Below, piece after piece: positions 11,450 to 33,309 of a DNA stretch of 64,000 nucleotides. How positions within the stretch are numbered: position 1 is the stretch's first letter; the number at the start of each line of letters is the position of its first letter. The position numbers and the translations under genes were made by a program. Under the pieces are notes generated by a model. The model had not been told where the DNA came from and did not search any database. It worked only from the letters and a program-made list of their open reading frames with translations. The stretch comes from Cololabis saira (lineage: Eukaryota > Chordata > Actinopteri > Beloniformes > Belonidae). The stretch spans positions 28,098,879 to 28,162,878 of the forward strand of contig NC_084596.1 of the NCBI RefSeq assembly GCF_033807715.1. Direction: 5' to 3'.

Positions 11450-12993
11450 ACCCAGCTGAGACCTTCTCTGTTTACGCCATCACACTACTGCATGCTTCCA
11501 GAGCAGAAATCCCACTAAACCACTTCACTCAACAAGCAACACTTCTCCCCGACTAAAGACCTAACTATTATTATGTGATTTCCTCACCTTCAACCTTGCT
11601 GCAATCAGCAAAATAATATTTACATTCACTAAAACAGCAACACCTAACAGCCTTGCTCCTCTATCACTAACACGTCATCCATTTTGATCCATTTACAAGT
11701 AGAAGAGTAAACATTAACAAACCCTCCCAACAAGGACGCACCACTTTGCAAAATCTGGGCTGAATAAGTTTCTCCATTTAAAGCCATGGTCATTGACAAC
11801 CGTCACCTCAGTGTTCTCACCCTGGTGTGAACAACCGTTAGCCACTGACAGTTAGCTGCCATTTGCCAACAAATTAGAGTCCAAGAGCCACATGGAGCAC
11901 CCACTAATATACATTTGGAGAGTCTGCGAAGCAACAATGGGTGTTAAAGCAGAGGAAGTCGGGGCCAAAAAAGGAAGGATGCCCCCCTAAAAAACCAGGA
12001 AATGAGTCTTCAGGATGCCAACTGCTCCCTGGCAGGCATTGCTCACTCAGTAGGGTCTGTTTAACCTTTTGTCAAAGAACACACCTAATACCAACAAAAG
12101 TCAGACACAGCAGCAAGTCACACATGGTCAAAGAAGGAAAGTGAATAGACAGCAGCTTTACACGTGTATCTTCCCATCTGGATGTGCTGCAAGTCAGAAC
12201 AGGTATGTTTTTATCTGTAGCACATTTGTTTCCAAGACAACTTGACATAGCCTGTTTTTTTCTTCCTCTACCATTAGTCATCCACTGCCGTTGACACTGG
12301 CTGTCAATAAATGACAAGCCTCTCAGTTATATTTCACACATTACTGCAAACTGTAAACCGGCTCAGTACTCCCATCTAGTTCAGCACATACAGACACATT
12401 CACACAGAAATACACACACCTCATGGTTGAAAACAGCCCTGGATATTTGAAGAGTGGGAGGATGGAGGAGCAAGGCCAAGGGCTGGGTAAAAGGGAGAGG
12501 AAGGAAAGGGAGATGGGTAGATAGACAAGTCATTAAGATAGCTTGGGTGTCAATGTAATTCATCAAGCCTGATAAGGCCATGGCCTGCTGCCAAAGAGCA
12601 AGGTGTGGCACTTTCCCTCACCAATCACTGTCACTGTAGTATCCCTCACAGCTCGTTTGTTGATTTTACTCTCGCTAATAATACTAATGTTAATAATAGT
12701 GAGAAAGCCCAGTATAAACATCATTTACCTGTTAATCAGTGAAAATATTAATAACTCTTTTTTTTAAGAAGTTTTTGTTGGAAATTTTATATATTTGGTT
12801 CATGGAAGAGATAGGGTGACACATCTGTAACACATGTATAACCAGAAATATTATGTGTTTCAAGTTAAATGTTTTTGTAAACATACAATAGTAACTCCAC
12901 CAAATCGTATTTAAACTTACAAGCATGTAAATATGAAGAATTGAAACTGTCAAAGTTAGGAGATGTGTATATTAGCAGTTGTACAGATGCATT

Positions 12994-13176
12994 ACACTGC
13001 AAAAACAGCCCCTCTGGAAATAAGCCTAATATTCCTAAATCTAGTCAAATTGTCTTATTTTAAGCAAAAATAACTGCCAGTGGGGTAAGAAATATTTACT
13101 TGACTAGAATTCTTAAAACTAGCAAAATAGATAATGTTCTTAAAACTTTTTTTTTTTTTCTTTGTTTTTGCAGTGT
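12994..13176. mobile_element. Short CACTGCAAAAAC-ended MITE, hAT-like
   Basis: Ends ACACTGCAAAAACA and TGTTTTTGCAGTGT are exact inverted copies (14 bp). Flanks gatgcatt (12986-12993) and agtgcatt (13177-13184) agree at six of eight positions, as expected for an old 8-bp duplication. Only 183 bp long and without a reading frame, so non-autonomous. A related left end occurs at 62339. Confidence 0.8.
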
Positions 13177-13184
13177 AGTGCATT

Positions 13185-14263
13185 TACTAATCCTGGTGCT
13201 GACCAAAGTGATTTAACAGTTTTTTATATATTTTTATGTACTTATTATCTCATAGATTAATAAATCTTAATGCATATTATATGTAAATGCATTTGTTGAA
13301 AGTTACAGAATATATAAGTAGTTGGCCCACAAATATTTATATGGTAAATAAATAGGTGCAGAAATTGAAATTCTTAAATTAATTAAATCCAAACCCATGA
13401 AACAAATTAGTGATTCTCTTTAGTTCTAAATCTAAAAGTTATAGCTCTGAAGCTAAACCTGAGGTGAGGGCTCAATGTGTGTTTTCACTTTAAATTACCC
13501 AGAAAATGATGTGGATCACTATGCGCACTGTCGCCCTAGGCGATGATGGATGGATTCATCAGCTGTGTTGTCTCCTGATTAAGTGGCTGTATCTAAACCC
13601 CAAATTACTATTTTAAATTGGCAGCAAACCACAGCTTATTGATGTCATGTAGAGTTTTTTCTCTTTCGCTTCATTCATCCTTTTTCCTTCCTTCTCTGTC
13701 ATCGTTTTGCTCCACCTCCAAAACCTCTGGAGCGCCACATGATCAAGGTGCACTGCTTCCTGGCTGGCCTGCTTCTCAACAAGCCTTGCACAGTGAAAAG
13801 TCCCACAAATGTTCATTCATACATTTTAACAGTAAATACCATCAAAGAGGGTTTCTGTTTCTGTTGGCACTGAAGCAAACACACCCGGTCCTGTTCTGGA
13901 ATGAAAAGTTGCTTGTGCCCTGAAGTCGAGGTGCAAAAGCGATGTGGGTTCTGTGGGTTCACATTCTCTCTTGAAGGTTTTCACCAGTGTGGTACATTTG
14001 AAATTTAATATTTCATATATGTTTTGATCAACTGATTAAAAAAAAAAAAAAAAAAAATACAGATTTCCAGGAGGGTGGCTAGGAGAGGAGGGGAGGACAA
14101 ACCAGGAGGTCCAAAAACCAACCGGAGGAAAAAAAATGTGCCTTATTTTGGAGGTGTCAAGAGCTGTCCAAGGCCCGTCTTCAAGCATCTGTCCCTTATG
14201 CAATATCCAAGGCTGTGCGCTGACCAGTGTATCTTGCTGCACAACTGTGTTTTTGCGCGTGAA

Positions 14264-14265
<2 letters not shown>
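13185..14265. other. Non-repetitive noncoding stretch with an A20 run
   Basis: No gene recognised. Twenty consecutive A lie at 14038-14057. Open stretches on both strands at 13613-13923 overlap one another and show no domain. Confidence 0.45.
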
Positions 14266-14357
<92 letters not shown>

Positions 14358-14380
14358 GAGAGACAGAGAGACAGAGAACC
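14266..14380. repeat. (CA)43 microsatellite with GA-rich extension
   Basis: Uninterrupted CA to 14351 (about 86 bases), then a purine-rich AGAGAGACAGAGAG tail to about 14380. The alternating purine-pyrimidine part can form Z-DNA. It creates long spurious open frames of Thr-His or Val-Cys repeats on both strands. Confidence 0.97.
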
Positions 14381-17300
14381 AGACACTGAAACACAAGAGC
14401 AATAAAGCTGCTCTCTTTGTCAGAAGGCACACGCTTCTGAGCCCTGGCTTACAAATATTTGTTTGCTGACAGCCTGCTGCTGTTCAGAGCTGCAGAGCAG
14501 ACGAGTAAGGAGCTTTACCCACATGTCTTTCCCTCAGGCTGATAAAGTGCTCAGATAAGCTCTGAGGTGCTGGTGAAAAGCTGCTGGCCCTCAGCCCCCA
14601 GGGCTGCAATATGAAAGAGTGGCTTGTCTGGAGCAAAGTAGAACAGATGAGATGATGAGGCCAGAAAAAAATGTAAAACATAATTCAAAGAAATGGAGTA
14701 CTGCAGAAGAAAGGAGTGGAATTAATGATGGAGTGGTGTGGGTGCAGAGTGTGTGTCTGCATGTATCTGCACAGGTACGTATGTGTGAGAGAGAAGCTGT
14801 GTGTGTGTGCCTGTGTGTGTACATGTGTGTTTGTGAGAACTTACTTTCGCCACCAGCTGTGGGCAGTGAGGGGGGTGGCAGGGTGTATAGAAATGGGGGA
14901 GTCCTGCCATGTGTTTATGTTGACTAATGAGCTAATTACCCAACCCCTAATCTACCTCAACTTGTCTCATTTCACAGGAATGCTGCAGCAGTCAAACGCT
15001 TGCAGATTATGGGTCATTTCCTGACAGTTAAAGGCGAACTACTACGGCAGTAATTCCTCCACACCAAGCATTAAACCGCAAAAGCTGCAGCCGCTCCATT
15101 TGCCTCTTTATAGGTTTATTGTCCGAAAATGTCACTTGAGGATAAAAAAAATGATTTTATAAAGATACAAAGCTGACTTCCACAAGTTTATTGGTCATGA
15201 GAATGTGTTGTGTGAACCATTTATTTCTTCGTCGTCATGTGGTGATCCTTAGATAGTTATTTGAACTCATGAACACACACAATGCATGCATGCGTATTTA
15301 AGCTTTATTTTTGATTTTAGCTGGGATTTAAATGTTTGGAGCACCGAGAGTTCATGTTTGTTTTTATAAAAGATTCACGTGGTTCCAAAAATAGTAATTT
15401 TACAGCAATAAATTGAAACATACAGGCCAAGCGTTAGAGCCAGTACAATAAAAATATAAGACCATACTGACTGACCATGCTTTTTAATTCTTTCTTGCTT
15501 TTATCTGCAAACTATTTAACAAAAATCCTAACTATCAGAGCTACTGTTGTGATCTAAACGCCTGGAAGCCAAGTAAACCCCTCTAACATATTTCTAATGT
15601 CCTCGGGGCACATACTTTTCTACCAGAACATTTGAGATGAAAGTAAAAGATTTGAGGGAAAACAGGCAAAAGTACTTCGGAGGATGAAGTCAAAGCAATT
15701 TCATAATCAGACAGCATGGGAGGTCTCCATTTCCCTCAGAGAGAGGTGTGAGTTTGGATTTTGTGAAGTCTCCCCCTAACCACCCCCTCTCCCCCGTCCC
15801 CTCCCCTCGTTGTTCATCATCCCACTCCCCTGAGGTGTAAGCAGGCTGCTCTGCTCCCCTTCAACAGGCTCCCATCCATCACGCCTGAGATTTCACTTTA
15901 ATAGGTGGTCCTCTTCCTCCTCTCACACACCCTTGATTTGGCCAAAAAGAAGAAAAAGTCAAACGTGTGAAATGTAGGACCCACGTATTACTAAAAATGT
16001 TGACCAACAATCTTTATATGAAGACTGATTTATATCTTCAATAATGACAATGGCTTCAGGTGGCATTATTGCACCTGACATCTTTGTGTTTTTGTTTTTG
16101 TATTACTTTAACATTTATTCTCCAGTATTTTTAAAGTATTTCTTTGTCTTTGACAGACACATGGAGCTATTTGCAGGTGTGGTTGAATATTTCCCACTAC
16201 AAATTCATGGTTTTCTCAAAGTAATCGCTTTTCCACATGTCAAGACTTCAGAAATGTTATGATCCTGAACGACAAATAATCAAAAGTTAAAGGATTCCTG
16301 CCTTTTGTGAATAACACTTTCAGAATTTGGTGATGCATGTGTTCTTCTTTTACAGTTAAAAAAATAACACATATTTAATATTACAAAACTACAATGTGCT
16401 ATTTGTTTATTGTTTCTCAGTTTGCTTTGTATCGGGAGGCTTCACATCAGCCCGCTGGGCAAGCTCGGGCTGAGCTGCGCAGTAGCCCCTCTCCTCAAAC
16501 AGAAGTCAGGTTGGTTGATATTTAAATGGCTTCTGTTTGTTTTTCTTCTGGTCCCGTGTGTGCATGTGAGCCCAGTCAAAAGGAGCCTATCCTTTTGAAG
16601 AGGATAGCACCAGGAAAGTGAGGGGGAAGGAAACTTTGCTTTGGTGTTTTATATATCAACGGAATGACTTCCCTCAAATAAAGACGTGTTCCATTCTGCC
16701 GCTCGGTCTGGAACAAGCTGCTCGTTTCCTGTCCTGAAACTCTCAGTGCGCTCGAACAATGCTCCGGGCCAGAATGCAGGAGATGTCATGTCTTGAAAAT
16801 CTGGTATGTTGCTTTTGTGTGACCGCAGGTTCAGGCTGAATCATGTGTTTACAGTATTTGTGACATTTGAATGAACCTGCACAATTGTGGCATTAGGATT
16901 AATATAAATGCTGGAACAATAGATAGCGGCTTTTGAAGTGTCATCTGGAGCAAAAGGCAGAGATGAAAGTATTTCCTTGTAGACTGGAAAGTCTCTTTTT
17001 TTGGCCCGAACCGCTCTTTCCATCGTAAATATAATGATGTTTCTGCAAAGAAATTAATTCACAAATAAATTCATCTTCCTGTAAATATTCATATTTCTGC
17101 CAACTGCCATGTCTGCGCTGTGGACAAAGGCTTCTCTTTGCTGCTGCCCGCCGGGAGCCTGCCATGCAGCGTTTCTCACTCACGCAGCCCCCTCATCAAA
17201 TTACAGCCCTGCTCCCTCCTGTCATGTTGGCAAACAAAGGTCTTAAAGCGCACTCCCAGTGTAATTGCCTCTAATCTCAGACATAATGTGGTCTTTCATG

Positions 17301-18437
17301 TCAGCTGGTCGGAGAGAAGAGGGAGCTGTTGTTCCTTCTGCCTTTTTTCGCCCCCCTAAGTTTGTGCTCTTCCACTTTCACTTCAAGGGAGAGCTGTTTA
17401 ACAGTTTTAGCAGTCAGCTTTGTTTAGCGGGAAAGTGGTTTTTATTGTGACACATTGTAAATGTTAGCACAGAGCAAAAAACTCTATCTATTAATGTGAA
17501 CAGATTCTTGGTTCTGTGAGTGAAACAAAAAGCTAAATGGATAAAAGCCAGAAGAAATGTCAGCGGTAATGTAGTAGTTCCCGGTGAGCTCCTCCACCTT
17601 TGGCCTGAATACTCTCCGTGGCGAGCATCAGGCAGTCTGCAGCTGGAAGTGTTTCTGCGGTTTGGCCAGGTGTCTCTCTGAGCTGCCCGGGACAAGGCCT
17701 CAGCGGGGCCTGGGGCTGGAGTCTGGGAGCAGGCTGGAGGTACACAGCAATCTGGCTGTCCTTCTCTGTTCTAAAATGTCCCGCAGACCCACCTGACTGG
17801 TGGTCAACTGTAATTGATACAACGCTGCAGCGCTGGAGGAGGGAAAAGAGAGAAAATTAAGATGTGTGTGAGCATGATGGGGAAGAGATGGGGAAACAGA
17901 GCTGCGGCGAAAAGAGTGAGAAGAGGAAAGTGAGAGGATGATGGAAATTTTGGTCAAAATCTTCAACCGAAGAGTCCTGTTGGTTAAAACTGTGGAACAC
18001 ATACTTTAATATGGTTTCCAGGGGCTTTGGCAAGCAAACATGAACATATGAAGTAAAAAAACAAAGTATCTGATATCTGCTCTGTTCTCAGTGGAGGGTG
18101 AGTGCAGGGTAAGACGAGCTGCACTGTTTCTAAAACCATTCAGCTGGGCCTTTTTTAAGGGACTCAGCTGTGCGCCCTGGAGGTCCTGAGCTGTAACTGG
18201 GGCAGAATCCGCACAGCGAGGCCAGGCTGCAGCCTCAGAGCCTGGTTAGCCATGACCTGATGTTCCAGGAGCCTCGCTAAATTGATGGGCCCCAGGAGAG
18301 TCGTCACAAGGGCCAACGAACAATCATCCATTCATCCCTGCAGCCACAGCAAGGGGGCAAACGCTATGCAGTCTAGAGGACCTTGCAAAACGACTTAAAA
18401 CAATCTCACTTTTAAATACGCAATGTATTTTAGGATA
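14381..18437. other. Non-repetitive noncoding block with candidate conserved elements
   Basis: Degenerate TG-rich sequence occupies 14735-14835. A pyrimidine-rich CCCCTCTCCCCC stretch lies near 15780-15810. The rest is non-repetitive. Blocks 15640-15910, 16730-17300 and 18090-18330 have balanced composition without simple repeats. In 16836-17080 the minus strand stays open for 60 to 80 codons in two overlapping frames, which fits constrained noncoding DNA as well as chance. An inverted pair AGGAGCCTATCC / GGATAG occurs near 16582-16607. I see no exon with matching splice sites. Confidence 0.4.
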
Positions 18438-18468
18438 TTCTTTTTCTTTTCTTTTTCTTTTCTTTTCA
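18438..18468. repeat. (TTTTC)n pyrimidine repeat
   Basis: Alternating TTTTC and TTTTTC units on the plus strand, followed by a T run just ahead of the TA array. Confidence 0.88.
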
Positions 18469-18499
18469 GCTACATTTTTTTTTTACATATGTTGTGGGG

Positions 18500-28679
<10,180 letters not shown>

Positions 28680-28685
28680 AATAGG

Positions 28686-28800
28686 ATAGGACTTTATTGA
28701 ACACACAAGGGGAAATGTGTGCGTTGCCAAAGCTCAAGAACAAGAAAAACAGAAAAGTAAGCAAAAAAAAAAGATAAGATAATATAAGATAAAAGATCAA
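28686..28800. mobile_element. LINE/SINE 3'-tail-like fragment
   Basis: The words GGACTTTATTGAAC and ACACAAGGGGAAATGTG, followed by AAGCTCAAGAACAAGAAAAAC and an AAGATAAGATAATATAAGATA tail, match the layout of a tail sequence common in fish non-LTR elements. No coding part remains. Family and orientation are uncertain. Confidence 0.45.
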
Positions 28801-29578
28801 ATACAATACTATACCCAATAGTAGCTGGTATTCTACGCAGTATGCTTGTACATACAACACCACCAACCAGTTAAATGTAATTTTAATGATTGAGTATAAA
28901 ATATTACAGAGCAACCATAAAAACAGACTCTTTATTTTTTAATGTTGGTAATTTTGTAATGTACTGTGCTGCCTCTACATCTGCTTGGGCACTGCACCAG
29001 CTGCAACAAGCTTTCAACAGTGTTCATTGTACCTTGTTGAAACTAAAAGTTTCAACTCATTCAAAGGATAATTTTGATTGATGATGCTTGCACTTCTTTA
29101 TGCCACACATTCACCAGCTGGCTAAGAAAGATTGAAGCTGAAATTAGTTGGGTTTTTTTTCAAATCAAGTTTAGTTTTTTTTTTAAGCAAGAAAAACATA
29201 GTTGTCACTTCTGTTTTTAGGTGTCTCTTGGGCTATAGTTACTTATTTGCCTGCTTTTTCACACTAGATGCATTGGACACAGTGTGTTCATCACCAAGTT
29301 ATACGGCTTTTACGTCCATGCTGTTGATGGTTGGCTGGTGGTATGGCTTTTTTTGTCCTCCCATGAACTTGGACAATGCAATATATTTACTTACAAAGCT
29401 GTTTTTGGTGTCCTGCTATCCTACTTACAGACCTGCATTCTTCTAAAAAAGCTCCCAAGATGTGATTCTCTTCACTGTACCTAAAGTCCAAACTGAAATT
29501 GGGAAAAGGCTGCTGCCATTCCAAACCCAGCTGAACCTAAAGGAGCCATACTTAATTCATATGAACATATTTTAAATA
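28801..29578. other. Noncoding stretch, nothing recognised
   Basis: AT-rich and non-repetitive. Two overlapping plus-strand open frames at 29132-29484 are hydrophobic in places but have no Kozak, signal peptide or splice pattern that I would trust. Confidence 0.4.
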
Positions 29579-29586
29579 CTTTAGAT

Positions 29587-29765
29587 CAAATTTGTCAAAT
29601 TCAAGGCCTGCGGGCCAAATTCGCGCCACCATAACTATTTACCGGTATGTGACCCTCTAGAGATTATAAGTCATAAATGACTAATCAAAGCAATGCAGAA
29701 ACCTTATTAACTGCCACAACCGGGCCTTCGAGGTCATTTATGGTCTTTATGGTTTGACACCCCTG
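29587..29765. mobile_element. Decayed hAT-type MITE (179 bp)
   Basis: The right end TTTGACACCCCTG is a well-kept hAT-type terminus. The left end CAAATTTGTCAAA aligns to its complement CAGGGGTGTCAAA at nine of 13 positions. Flanks ctttagat (29579-29586) and ctccagat (29766-29773) match at six of eight bases. Together these indicate an old hAT insertion. The internal words GGCCTGCGGGCC and CCGGGCCTTCGAGG are typical of this common fish repeat. No coding capacity. Confidence 0.8.
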
Positions 29766-29773
29766 CTCCAGAT

Positions 29774-31928
29774 GCAGCAACATTAGGCTGCAGTTTTTAG
29801 AATTCTTTGAAACAATTGTTAAAGAAATACTGTATGCTTCGTTATGTGTTATGTAATGTCAAACCTTGTGGCATTGTTGATTTTTCTGTGTTGTATATGT
29901 AAACATTTGTATGTGTATACAAAAGAACACTGGCTTGAATTACCCTCTTAAATCAAATAAAAAGGGACGTAGCCACTTGTTGCCTTACTCTAATAGGAGT
30001 GGTGACAGGAAAAGTCCTCCCAAAAGACCAATTGTCCTAATCATGTGAGGTACAAACAAGTGAGGCAGGAAAACAGGGTGGTGTATGTTACTTCACAGCC
30101 TTTGCAGCTGTGAATGGGTCCATAGAAAAACTCGTGGGCAACCCCCCACGCATATGACATGACAATATAAACAAGGGTCAGAAATGTTCATGTTTGTACC
30201 TGCACAGAGAAAACCAGTGTGTTGGTTCGTGACAGAAAGCAATCTACACCGCCACAGAGTTCCAACCGCATTTGACCAAAAACAGCAACACTTGTCTTTT
30301 TGTTCCTTAAAAAATAATTTCTGAAAAACTTGAAAACAAGTACACCAGACTTCCCACGCCAGCAGTGTAGTGTTGACAGTCTTCAACAGATGGTGGTTAG
30401 TTTAACATTAGTCATAATAGTCATGGTGGCGATGATGATGACCATAATTGCTCCAGCAGCAGACGAATTACACAGTTGCAGGTGGGGATTCAAGACAGAG
30501 GAAGTGTTTCAGTGTGTGTGTGTGTATGTGTGTGTGTCTGTGTGTGTATGTGTGCATGTGTTTGTGTGTCCATGCAAGCACCTGGGTGTCTTGGCAACCC
30601 CCAGAGGAAGGGTCCTGGTCATCGGACATCCCTGCTGCAGGGCCAACTCCCTGCTGCACACCCGCTAATCAGTGGAAACAAAGGAGGGAGGGTGTGTAAC
30701 AGCTCCAAAATAGACTGAGGAGTAGGAGGAGTGGAAGGATGTAAGGAATCTGGAGCACAGCTTCTTCATGCATGTTTCAGTTATTGTCAAAAACCATTTG
30801 ACAATGGCCTCTGTCATTATTTGTGATGGAAGTTCCACATATAAAGATGCCATAAAGGAGAGAAATTGAGGAATGTGAAGAGAAAAAAAAATCACTGTTG
30901 TTTGTCCTCTTATGTTTTCCATGCATTTGATTCTGTGTATCTGATTAACACGTGACCTATGCTCCTTTTCAAACCCATCCCTCGTTGTGTAAATCATTAT
31001 ACTGTAGCTGAAAGACTTTGGTTATTGTTAGGCTTCGGGTGAGCAAGATGGGGGTTACGCTAAAGCTTTGGAGGAAATGAATGTAAGTCATTGTAATATC
31101 CTTTAAACTGATGGAAAAAGCACTTCAGAGCACACAGAGGACATGTGTGTGTGTGCACGTGTGTGCGTGCATGTTTGTGACTTCCTCAGCTGTTCATTAT
31201 GATGTGACAGTCTGACAAACTGTGGATCTAATGGTTGCACAGACTTCCTGACCCCTCAAACCACAGTGTTTTTCCTGGTCGACTTTACCTGGAAGCCGCA
31301 CAAGACGGGAAAATAACTTACACTCATGGCTTGTCAGGAACATCACATCATTATCATCATCATAAACTAAATACTGCTTCTATCTGTACATGTACACGCC
31401 TGCACATACATGCATAGCCCTGAGTTTGATCATATTATAGTTACTCATTTTGATGGAGACTTGCTTGTCATTCACTCCAAGCAGTGACTCTTTTTTACGA
31501 TAAGTCCCTGTCCATATGGAGAAAAAGCCCATCAAAAGCAGGAGATGATAAAGTGGACAATAAGCGGGGACCACCGGGTCCCCCTCCTCTGGGGGCCACA
31601 GATTAGGCCTCCTGCACTTCCTTTGGAAAACAGGCACCGGACCCAGAGGAAGCTCCTGTCAGCTGCGCTCCCTCACCTCTCTGGCCTCTCTTGGTCTACC
31701 ACCCAGTTCTTCCCTCTATTCCCCAGTCTATGTCACTCTATCTCGCTCTCTTTCGCTCGCTTTTACTCTTTCTGTCTCCGAGATGAAACACAGGCCCTTC
31801 CATCCACAACTTACCACCATACTCCACCCGGATACCACAGGCCAAGCCTCATCAGACTGCTGCAGCATGTCACGTTGACACAATTTTTTTTCTCTCTCTC
31901 TCTCTGTCTGTCATATTGCCACAGGCAA
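29774..31928. other. Noncoding stretch with TG-rich repeat and a long pyrimidine-rich lead-in
   Basis: A degenerate TG/CATG array spans about 30511-30570. From 31640 to 31923 the plus strand is rich in C and T and ends in a TTTTTTTTCTCTCTCT tract that leads into the splice-acceptor-like AG at 31923-31924. No other gene evidence. The overlapping TG-derived frames at 30330-30718 are artefacts. Confidence 0.45.
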
Positions 31929-32033
31929 ATGGCCACTGAATTTAAAACTTGGCTGTTTTTGTATGTAGCATTCATCAGTGTGTGTAGAGGGTGTTACACA
32001 GGAAAAATAAATCACTGTGTAGAAGATCTATAG
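31929..32033 (+). CDS. Candidate signal-peptide-bearing small ORF or first coding exon
   Basis: A 34-codon frame begins with ATG five bases after the AG at 31923-31924. That AG follows a textbook polypyrimidine tract (31889-31912), with a possible branch site TTGAC near 31875. The first 21 residues, MATEFKTWLFLYVAFISVCR plus G, have the n-region, hydrophobic core and small/polar end of a secretory signal peptide. The frame then runs to TAG at 32031-32033 unless a donor inside it is used; GTGTTA after AGAGG is the best but is weak. Third positions are not GC-biased. It could be a first coding exon behind a 5' UTR intron, a short secreted peptide, or chance. The frame upstream to 31545 is open too, but I regard that part as noncoding. 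I do not recognise the protein. Confidence 0.25.
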   Translation: MATEFKTWLFLYVAFISVCRGCYTGKINHCVEDL

Positions 32034-32035
32034 TT

Positions 32036-32195
32036 TTAGAGCCTGATGGAGGTCAGGTGGTCAGCTGTGATGGAGTATAGACCCTCCTTGGACAGGAGAG
32101 CCAAATCAGAGTTGAAGTCATCTGGCAGATATCCCTTTGTCTCCTCCACCTTTTTACTATCTTGAGAATGACCCAGACAATTAGTGCTGCAATGA
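32036..32195 (-). CDS. Candidate terminal exon: hydrophobic segment plus cytoplasmic-like tail, frame broken
   Basis: On the minus strand a good acceptor (pyrimidine-rich CTATTTCTTTATTACTATTTC followed by ATTGTAG) ends at 32196. One frame after it reads VIAALIVWVILKIVK, a membrane-spanning-like stretch followed by basic residues. The adjacent frame, from the A-run near 32155 on, reads VEETKGYLPDDFNSDLALLS and ends SITADHLTSIRL at TAA (32036-32038). In this tail about 70 percent of third codon positions are G or C, although the surroundings are AT-rich, which is typical of real coding DNA. The two frames differ by one base and meet at a run of five A. So either the locus is a pseudogene, the assembly has a one-base error there, or the hydrophobic frame is chance and only the tail is coding. 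Family not recognised. No upstream exons identified with confidence. Confidence 0.33.
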
Positions 32196-32196
32196 C

Positions 32197-33309
32197 TACA
32201 ATGAAATGTGAAATAGTAATAAAGAAATAGTTCTGACATGTGCTTTACTGAAGCAACATGTGAAATCTAATTTATAATGACATATTTGGAAGAAAACATA
32301 ACTCAAAGTATTTTTTTTTTCTCCAAAATTGCTGTTTTTGTCATTGGCAGATTCATGAATTTTATAACAGTGTGATACAGGAAATTATGTTTCACTGCGT
32401 TAGACCAGTGGGGCTACTTAGCTCTCCATACTGTGATTTAAGCTACAAAGTTTGTATTTTGTCATGTATGCTATGCAATCTGGACACTTATGCACACAAT
32501 CTATTTCTTCTGCTATTCTACTACTTCCAAATCGCAAATATACACTAGCTGGACAGAAATACACAGCCTGGCAGATGTAAACAGGCATGAACCAAAGAAT
32601 ATGGTAGCAGGTATGTGAGCCAGCAAGTATCATGGATGGACGACTCCTCAGAGAGTTAGCAGAACACTTATGCCAAACTACAAATTAACCTTGGTGACAA
32701 CGCAAACCTACACAATGTCCAAAAAAGCACTTTTACTTTGTCAAATAAATTTGCCCATAAGGAGTAATTGCAGTTGCTTTTTATAGCATTCCTGCACAAT
32801 ATGGGATCTTTCCAAATGGTTTTTGTCACCCTTAACTCATTATGACCGAAAGATTCATTTAAAAAAGCCATCCAAAATCTGAGGGTTTTCTGGAAAACAT
32901 TATCCACTAAAGCCTCGGAAGATGCTACAGAGCTCATATTAAAATGATTAGAGAGGTTTAACCTGCTTTTTTCTAAATTGTAAGCTTTAGCCTCATAATA
33001 ATCCTTTTAGTCTGAGGGACTTTGACTTGAAAATGTTTATGGAATGTATGCATCAAGCCATGATGGAAAGGAAAGGACACATGTGCAAAGGTCTTAGGTA
33101 CAGTAGGTTTAAAGAAATGTTTTCAAAAAATAAATAGTAATTGTATCATTTTACAAAATAAAACTAGTATTTGGTGTAACCACTCTTTGCCCCTCAAACA
33201 GGTGAGGGACAAACCTTCATTCCTGGGAGCTGAACATAGATCATGGTTACAAGTTTGAGGTTGTTGGCTTGCTGCAGAATAATTTTAGGGTTTTTCGCCA
33301 ATCAGACAC
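32197..33309. other. Noncoding stretch beside the candidate exon
   Basis: Minus-strand open frames at 32418-32633 (71 codons) and 32668-32937 (89 codons) lie just upstream, in transcription sense, of the candidate terminal exon. They could contain further exons but show no recognised domain or matched splice sites. Otherwise AT-rich non-repetitive DNA. Confidence 0.35.

Larger units (their letters stand above)
10169..12985. other. Non-repetitive noncoding stretch with two simple repeats
   Basis: Contains a purine tract (10711-10745) and a GTTT array (11419-11449); otherwise no gene or transposon recognised. Overlapping open stretches at 10601-10867 exist on both strands only because the purine tract lacks stop codons. 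An open segment at 10877-11164 (+, 95 codons) has no recognisable domain. Confidence 0.45.

Noticed and set aside
14036..14430. Four overlapping open frames of 89-116 codons
   Set aside because: They are Thr-His and Val-Cys repeats produced by the CA array on both strands.
31545..31928. Upstream part of a 162-codon plus-strand frame
   Set aside because: Pyrimidine-rich sequence leading into a splice-acceptor-like site; composition is Ser/Leu/Phe from CT tracts. Only the part after 31929 was kept as a candidate.
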